From Mycobacterium rhizamassiliense (GTDB lineage: Bacteria > Actinomycetota > Actinomycetes > Mycobacteriales > Mycobacteriaceae), in the NCBI RefSeq assembly GCF_900157375.1, contig NZ_LT721901.1, positions 3,925,685-3,989,684 on the forward strand: a stretch of DNA of 64,000 bases. The letters are read 5' to 3'. Position numbers and translations under genes: made by a program. Positions 59,291 to 64,000 of the stretch are shown in pieces. A model generated the notes under the pieces. That model ran no database searches. It was not told the origin of the DNA and saw nothing but the letters and a program-made list of their open reading frames with translations. The stretch's first letter is position 1; the number at the start of each line of letters is the position of its first letter.

Positions 59291-61647
59291 TCACCGTGAC
59301 AGCGGCGGGCGCGCGCGCAGCCGGTAACGGGCGATTCCCGCCCACACCGCGCCGAAGATGACGAGCATCACCATGTCGAACATCCACCAGCCCACGTAAT
59401 GCGTCCACATCTGGACGTTGGCGGCGCGCGCGTCGACCCGGCGCAGATCGACGGTGGATGCCGAGGCCGCGAAGCCCCACTGGGCCGGGACGAACCAGGA
59501 GATCTGGTCGTAGACCCAGGTGCCGACCAGCGTGATCAGCCCGCCCGAGAACAGCAGCGACGCCAGGAGCACCGGCACGGCCAGCGGCACGACCTCGGTC
59601 AGCGACTTGCCCAGCGTCGAGACCGCGAGCCCGATCATCGCCGAGACCACGGCGGTGACGGCGACACTGACGTACAGCTCGAAGGTCGCGTTGAACAGCA
59701 GCACGGCGCCGTGCGCGGGTTGGCCCTTGGCCAACACCACGATGCCGAAGGTGATGGCCGTCAGGATGGCAGCGGCCGCGCTGAAGAAGATGATCTTGCC
59801 GGCGAGGTAGGTCGAGGCCGACAGCCCGCACGCCTGTTCGCGCTGGAACGCCCGCCGCTCGCAGACGAGATCGCGGACGGTCAGGGCGATGCCGATGATG
59901 ACGGCCGCGATGTTGAGCCCGGCCAGGATCTCGACCGCCTCGTGCGGGTTGGAGCTGGACGTGCTGGGCTGCTTCAGGCCGGAGTCCCCGGGGATCAGGA
60001 GTATCAGTGCGGCCAACACGAACGGCAGGGCCGCCAGGAAGAGAAGGTATAGGCGCTCGGCGAGCAGCAGACGGCCCTGGCGGCGCAGCACCAGCCAGAG
60101 TTGCCGGGTGCGCGGGGGTGGGGCGGGTGGCGGCCACGGTTCGGCGGTCGCGGGCGGCGCCGGTGGGCCCTGCGCCAGCTGGCGGGCGTGGAACGCGCGC
60201 TGGGCGCCGTCGGGATCCGCCTGCACCTGGGCGAGGACTTCCGTCCAGTCGGTGGTGGCCATCGCGGACCCGATCTCCAGCGGCGCCCCGACGAAGGCCA
60301 CGGAGCCGCGGGCGGTGAGCACCACGACCTGGTCGCAGATATTGAGGTGGGCGCGCGACGTCGGCGATGCCATGGCCGCGACGACGACACAGCCGATGTC
60401 GGCCTGCCGGCGCAGCACCGCCATCACGTGGCTCTCCTGCGCGGCGTCCAGGCCTTCGCCCGGCTCGTCGATCACCAGCAGGGTCGGCCTGGTGAGAAGC
60501 TCGACCGCCATCGCCGCACACCGGCGGATCTCGGGTGGCAGCTTGCAGATCCGGCTGGAGCGGAAGGGCGTCAGCTCGAGCTCTTCGATCACCTGGTCCA
60601 CCACCCGCTGGCGGTGTTCGGGCGAGGTGCCGGGCGGCAGCCGCAGCTCGGCCGTGTATCCCAGCGCCCGTTCGATGGTGAGCTGCGGGTGCAGGCGATC
60701 CTCGCGCGGCACGATGCCGATGCGGGTGCGCATGGACGTGGCCTCGGCGTGAATGTCGTGGCCGTCCAACGTGATTCGGCCGTTGCCGAGTCGCCTCGTC
60801 CCGCTGAGCAAGTCGAGCAGTGCGGAGTTGTGTGCGGTCGACGGACCGGTGACTGCGGTCAGCGTCCCCAAGCGACCGGTGAACGAGACGTCGGTGAGCA
60901 TTTCGCGTCCGTCGACGCTCAGCCCCAGCCGGTATGCGGCCAGGCCCGCGGTGCGGGCACCGGCCTTGAGCGGCAGACGGTGGGTGGAGCTGGTTTCGCC
61001 GGTGCGGAAGGAGCGCCCGGCGCGCAGCTTGCGGGTCGCGTCGGTCGTCCGCTCGAGCGGGCCCCTGTCGTCGCCCGCCGGTGTCGGGGGCGGGAAGGTG
61101 ACCGGCCCGGTGGGCTGCGCCGCTGACGCCGGTTGCGGCGGCGGGACGCTGATGGGTGTGGTCTCCAGCGACGGGATTAGGGGAGGCGCGGCGGGCGGTT
61201 CCGGCGGGTTGGGACGTTGGGCCGGCGGCGGCTGGGAAGCCGGAATCCGCAAGCGCTGGGTGGGCTGCTGCGTCGGCGGTGGCGGGCCGGGCGGCCGTTG
61301 GGGTGTGGTCCGGGCGGGCCAGTCGGCGCGCCGAGCCGGAACACCAGGCGCGGGCCCCGCTGCGGATCGCCGAGCGTGATCGCCAGGCCGTCGCGGATGT
61401 CGACCGCCGACATCCGGGCGCCGCTGAGGAAGATGCCGTAGCCGCCGTTGTCGATCGCCACCCAGTGGGAGCCGGTATGCCGCAGCACCAATTCGGGCTG
61501 CGGCGCCGCGCCGGCCGGCCCCGGGCCGCCCAGCGGAACGTCCCACCCGCTGCCATGACCCACCGCGACGTCGCGGCCCGGCGCGAAGACGTACCGCGCC
61601 GGCCCGACCAGGACGGTCAGCGGCGGGGCGAATGCGTCGTTGCGCAT
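59291..61647 (-). pseudogene. FHA-domain ABC exporter (Rv1747-like), interrupted by a frameshift
   Basis: Read 5' to 3', an FHA-type domain starts at ATG 61647 (good AAAGGTGG site) with LTVLVGPARYVFAPGRDVAVG and GDPQRGPRLVFRL. That frame then turns into Arg-rich nonsense and stops at 61177. The Pro-rich linker, ATP-binding domain (GPSTAHNSALLDLLSG in place of a standard Walker A, Walker B LLVIDEPGEGLD) and six membrane spans continue in another frame to 59291. The shift, equivalent to a missing base, lies between about 61285 and 61335 (one candidate is a CCCC run near 61300). It may be a real mutation, a sequencing error or frameshifting. The degenerate Walker A (no GKS) is notable in its own right. 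Confidence 0.75.
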
Positions 61648-61714
61648 GGCCGCCACCTTTCCATCACCGGTTCGGGGTCACTTGAGTGTCTACCCGCCGG
61701 TGCTGGTCTGTGCA

Positions 61715-62203
61715 CTAGGGCTGGGCACTGCCCACTGCGCTGCGGCGGCCCAGCGCGGCGTTGTCGACCAGGCGACGCAACACGCCGACGGCATCCCCAA
61801 GGATCCTGCGGTCCTCGGGTCCAAGCGTGGCCAGCTGGGGTTCGATCGCGGCGGCGCGGTCGGCGCGCACCGCATTCAGCGTCCGCCGCCCTTCGGGCGT
61901 GATCCGAATGCGGACCGCCCGCGCGTCACCGGGGTCGACCATCCGGCTCACCAGGCCGGCGTCCTCGAGCCGGCGCACCTGCGTGGTCATCGTCGGCTGC
62001 GAGCAGTGGTCGACGGCCGCCAGGTCGCCGATGCGGGCTTCGCCGTGGGCCTCGACGGTCGCCAGCAGCCTGGCTTGGGCCGCCGGCAGCGGCATCTGAA
62101 TACGTTGGGTGGCCAGCCTGTTGAGCCGCGCAACCACAGCGAGCAGATCCGCTCCCAGCCCCTGCTGTTGCTCGATGTTTGCGGTGTCAGCGCCCTTGCC
62201 CAT
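61715..62203 (-). CDS. MarR-family transcriptional regulator (Rv2327-like)
   Basis: This 162-residue winged-helix protein has the recognition region VDHCSQPTMTTQVRRLEDAGLVSRMVDPGDARAVRIRITPEG. It starts at ATG 62203 by length and similarity to Rv2327; the longer open frame upstream is unsupported. A palindrome lies 13-24 nt upstream and may serve autoregulation. It is divergent from the ABC transporter gene, as Rv2327 is from Rv2326c. Confidence 0.9.
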   Translation of the reverse strand: MGKGADTANIEQQQGLGADLLAVVARLNRLATQRIQMPLPAAQARLLATVEAHGEARIGDLAAVDHCSQPTMTTQVRRLEDAGLVSRMVDPGDARAVRIRITPEGRRTLNAVRADRAAAIEPQLATLGPEDRRILGDAVGVLRRLVDNAALGRRSAVGSAQP

Positions 62204-62215
62204 GTGTCCATGGTT

Positions 62216-62227
62216 GCATAGCTTTGC
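62216..62227. promoter_or_regulatory. Candidate MarR operator
   Basis: GCATAGCTTTGC is a 12-mer palindrome with one mismatched pair, just upstream of the regulator start and between it and the divergent transporter gene. Confidence 0.4.
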
Positions 62228-62321
62228 TAAGCGAGACGAATCCCGGACGCCGTGGCGTGACGACCCGCACACCGTGCAGCGCTGCCGACCGCCGCCCGAC
62301 ATGCCTGGCAGAATCGGTCAA

Positions 62322-64000
62322 GTGACCTCGCCCCCCTCTCGGCACCCTCGGCGTGGTTCGCTGCAGCCGGGCGAGTTAGCCCAGGCCGCGGTCATGGGTG
62401 CGCTCTGCGCGGTCATCGCGATCATCACGGTCATCGTCCCGTTCGCCGCCGGATTGGCCTTGCTGGGCACCGTGCCGACGGGGTTGCTGGCGTACCGGTG
62501 CCGCCTGCGCGTGCTGCTCGCGGCGACGATTGCTGCCGGCGTGATCGCCTTCCTGATCGCCGGATTGGGTGGTTTCATCTCGGTCATCCATTCCGCGTAC
62601 ATCGGCGGGCTGACCGGAGTCGTCAAGCGCAAGGGCCGCGGTTGGCCCACGGTGGTGGTGTCGTCGTTCGTCGCCGGCCTGGTGTTCGGCGCCGCGGTGG
62701 TCGCCGAACTGGCGATCATGGTCCGCCTGCGGCACCTGATCTTCCAGGTGATGACCGCGAACGTGGACGGGATCCTGTCGTTCATGGCGCGCGTCCACCT
62801 GCAAGGGGTCGCCGCCGAGCTCAAGAGGTACTTCGTCGAGGGGCTGAACTACTGGCCCTGGTTCATGCTGGGCTACACGACCGTCGCGATCATGATCGTG
62901 TCGCTGATCGGTTGGTGGGCGCTGTCCCGGCTGCTGGAGCGGATGGGCGGGCTGCCCGATGTGCACAAGCTGGAGGTCTGGGACGGCACCGCCGGCGAGT
63001 CGGCTCAGATCGCGCCGGTTCCGGTGCGGTTCGACAAAGTGCGCTTCCGCTATCCGAACACCAGCGACGACGCTTTGCGCGAAGTCAGCCTGGACCTGCG
63101 GGCCGGTGAACACGTCGCGGTCACCGGCGCGAACGGCTCCGGCAAGACCACGTTGATGCTCATCCTGGCCGGTCGCGAACCGACGTCGGGCACCGTGGAA
63201 CGCCCGGGCGCGGTCGGCCTGGGCAAGATGGGCGGGACGGCCGTCGTCCTGCAGCACCCGGAGAGCCAGGTGCTGGGCACCCGGGTCGCCGACGACGTGG
63301 TGTGGGGGCTGCCGCCCGGAACCGAGACCGACATCGAGGGCCTGCTGAGTGAAGTCGGCCTGGACGTGTCCGTCGACCGCGACACCGGCAGCCTGTCCGG
63401 CGGCGAACTGCAGCGCCTGGCCCTGGCCGCGGCGCTGGCCCGTGAGCCGGCGCTGCTGATCGCCGACGAGGTGACCAGCATGGTCGACCAATCGGGCCGG
63501 GACACGCTGCTGGGCCTGCTGTCCGAACTCCCGCAACGGCATAGCACCGCGCTGGTGCACATCACGCATTTCGACAACGAAGCGGCGTCCGCGGACCGCA
63601 CGATCAGCCTGTCCACCCAGGACAGCACCTCCATGGTGCAAACCACGGCGCCCCCGCCGCCGACGGGCGCGATCATGCCGCGGGGACGCGCCACCGCGAT
63701 CGAACTCGTCGACGTCGGCCACGAATACAACACCGGCACACCGTGGGCCAAGACCGCGCTGCGCGACATCAACCTGGTCGTCGAGCACGGCGACGGCGTC
63801 CTGATCCACGGCGGCAACGGCTCGGGCAAGTCGACGCTGGCGTGGATCATGGCCGGGCTGACGATTCCCACCGCCGGCGCCTGCCTGATCGACGGGGAGC
63901 CCATCCACGAACACGTCGGCGCCGTGGCGCTGTCGTTTCAGGCCGCGCGGCTGCAGTTGATGCGCAGCAATGTCGGCCTGGAAGTGGCTTCGGCAGCGGG
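62322..64000 (+). CDS. ECF-type ABC transporter, fused permease and two ATPases (Rv2326c-like), 3' end outside window
   Basis: At least 559 residues are visible. An N-terminal membrane region of about six spans (AVMGALCAVIAIITVIVPFAAG onward, in parts) is fused to a first ATPase with Walker A TGANGSGKTT (near 268), signature LSGGELQRLALAAAL and Walker B LLIADE. A second ATPase follows (GGNGSGKSTLAW) and is cut off by the window end. The layout is that of energy-coupling-factor importers for cobalt, nickel or vitamins. The substrate is unknown. The start is GTG 62322 by family; ATG 62301 is an alternative. Confidence 0.9.
   Translation, partial: MTSPPSRHPRRGSLQPGELAQAAVMGALCAVIAIITVIVPFAAGLALLGTVPTGLLAYRCRLRVLLAATIAAGVIAFLIAGLGGFISVIHSAYIGGLTGVVKRKGRGWPTVVVSSFVAGLVFGAAVVAELAIMVRLRHLIFQVMTANVDGILSFMARVHLQGVAAELKRYFVEGLNYWPWFMLGYTTVAIMIVSLIGWWALSRLLERMGGLPDVHKLEVWDGTAGESAQIAPVPVRFDKVRFRYPNTSDDALREVSLDLRAGEHVAVTGANGSGKTTLMLILAGREPTSGTVERPGAVGLGKMGGTAVVLQHPESQVLGTRVADDVVWGLPPGTETDIEGLLSEVGLDVSVDRDTGSLSGGELQRLALAAALAREPALLIADEVTSMVDQSGRDTLLGLLSELPQRHSTALVHITHFDNEAASADRTISLSTQDSTSMVQTTAPPPPTGAIMPRGRATAIELVDVGHEYNTGTPWAKTALRDINLVVEHGDGVLIHGGNGSGKSTLAWIMAGLTIPTAGACLIDGEPIHEHVGAVALSFQAARLQLMRSNVGLEVASAA

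Overview
The window is chromosomal DNA from a slow-growing, high-GC Mycobacterium. Gene order runs from the end of the mycobactin cluster to the Rv2326c-type transporter. It matches the M. tuberculosis Rv2380c-Rv2326c block in reverse, but carries extra genes: a MMP-I/encapsulin gene, a short mce locus and an assimilatory nitrate reductase. These point to a nontuberculous slow grower such as the M. avium complex. The species is an inference.

Layout. 1-6960: mycobactin genes mbtE (partial), mbtF, mbtG, mbtH. 7123-8230: two tandem CFP-2/MTB12-like secreted antigens. 8236-10133: an ECF41/SigJ-like sigma factor coupled to an AhpD-like protein, and a small conserved protein. 10282-18298: hrcA, dnaJ2, rsmE, phoH (carrying an intein), ybeY, a CBS membrane protein and era. 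18305-24382: amiA2, recO, uppS, a small conserved gene, zur, smtB, glyS. 24541-32756: a PPE gene, a TPM-domain protein, dgt, a SodC-like lipoprotein, dnaG and a small gene, then tRNA-Asn. 33033-39631: a sulfur/cysteine island. 40232-47116: a short mce locus (two yrbE, three mce, two mam, one CAP protein). 47120-50346: malic enzyme, a rhodanese and a broken MBL-rhodanese. 50470-57288: nitrate assimilation (reductase-flavoprotein fusion, lipoprotein, NarK) with GlnR-like boxes. 57290-64000: acyl-CoA dehydrogenase, a frameshifted FHA-ABC exporter, a MarR regulator and the start of an ECF-type ABC transporter.

Two regions stand out. First, PhoH is interrupted beside its Walker B motif by a 359-residue intein. 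The intein starts with Ala and has the Trp/Cys/Thr signature of class 3 inteins plus an apparently intact LAGLIDADG endonuclease. Second, the sulfur island holds a leaderless upstream ORF ending in six Cys codons. It precedes a translationally coupled operon of a thioester-domain (TQxA) protein, CysK and CysE. A related, shorter Cys-containing leaderless ORF precedes an ANTAR-like small protein. Divergent from them are a family 2A encapsulin and its cysteine-desulfurase cargo with a long disordered N-terminal arm. Together they look like a cysteine-responsive sulfur acquisition and storage module in which the thioester protein is the unexplained member.
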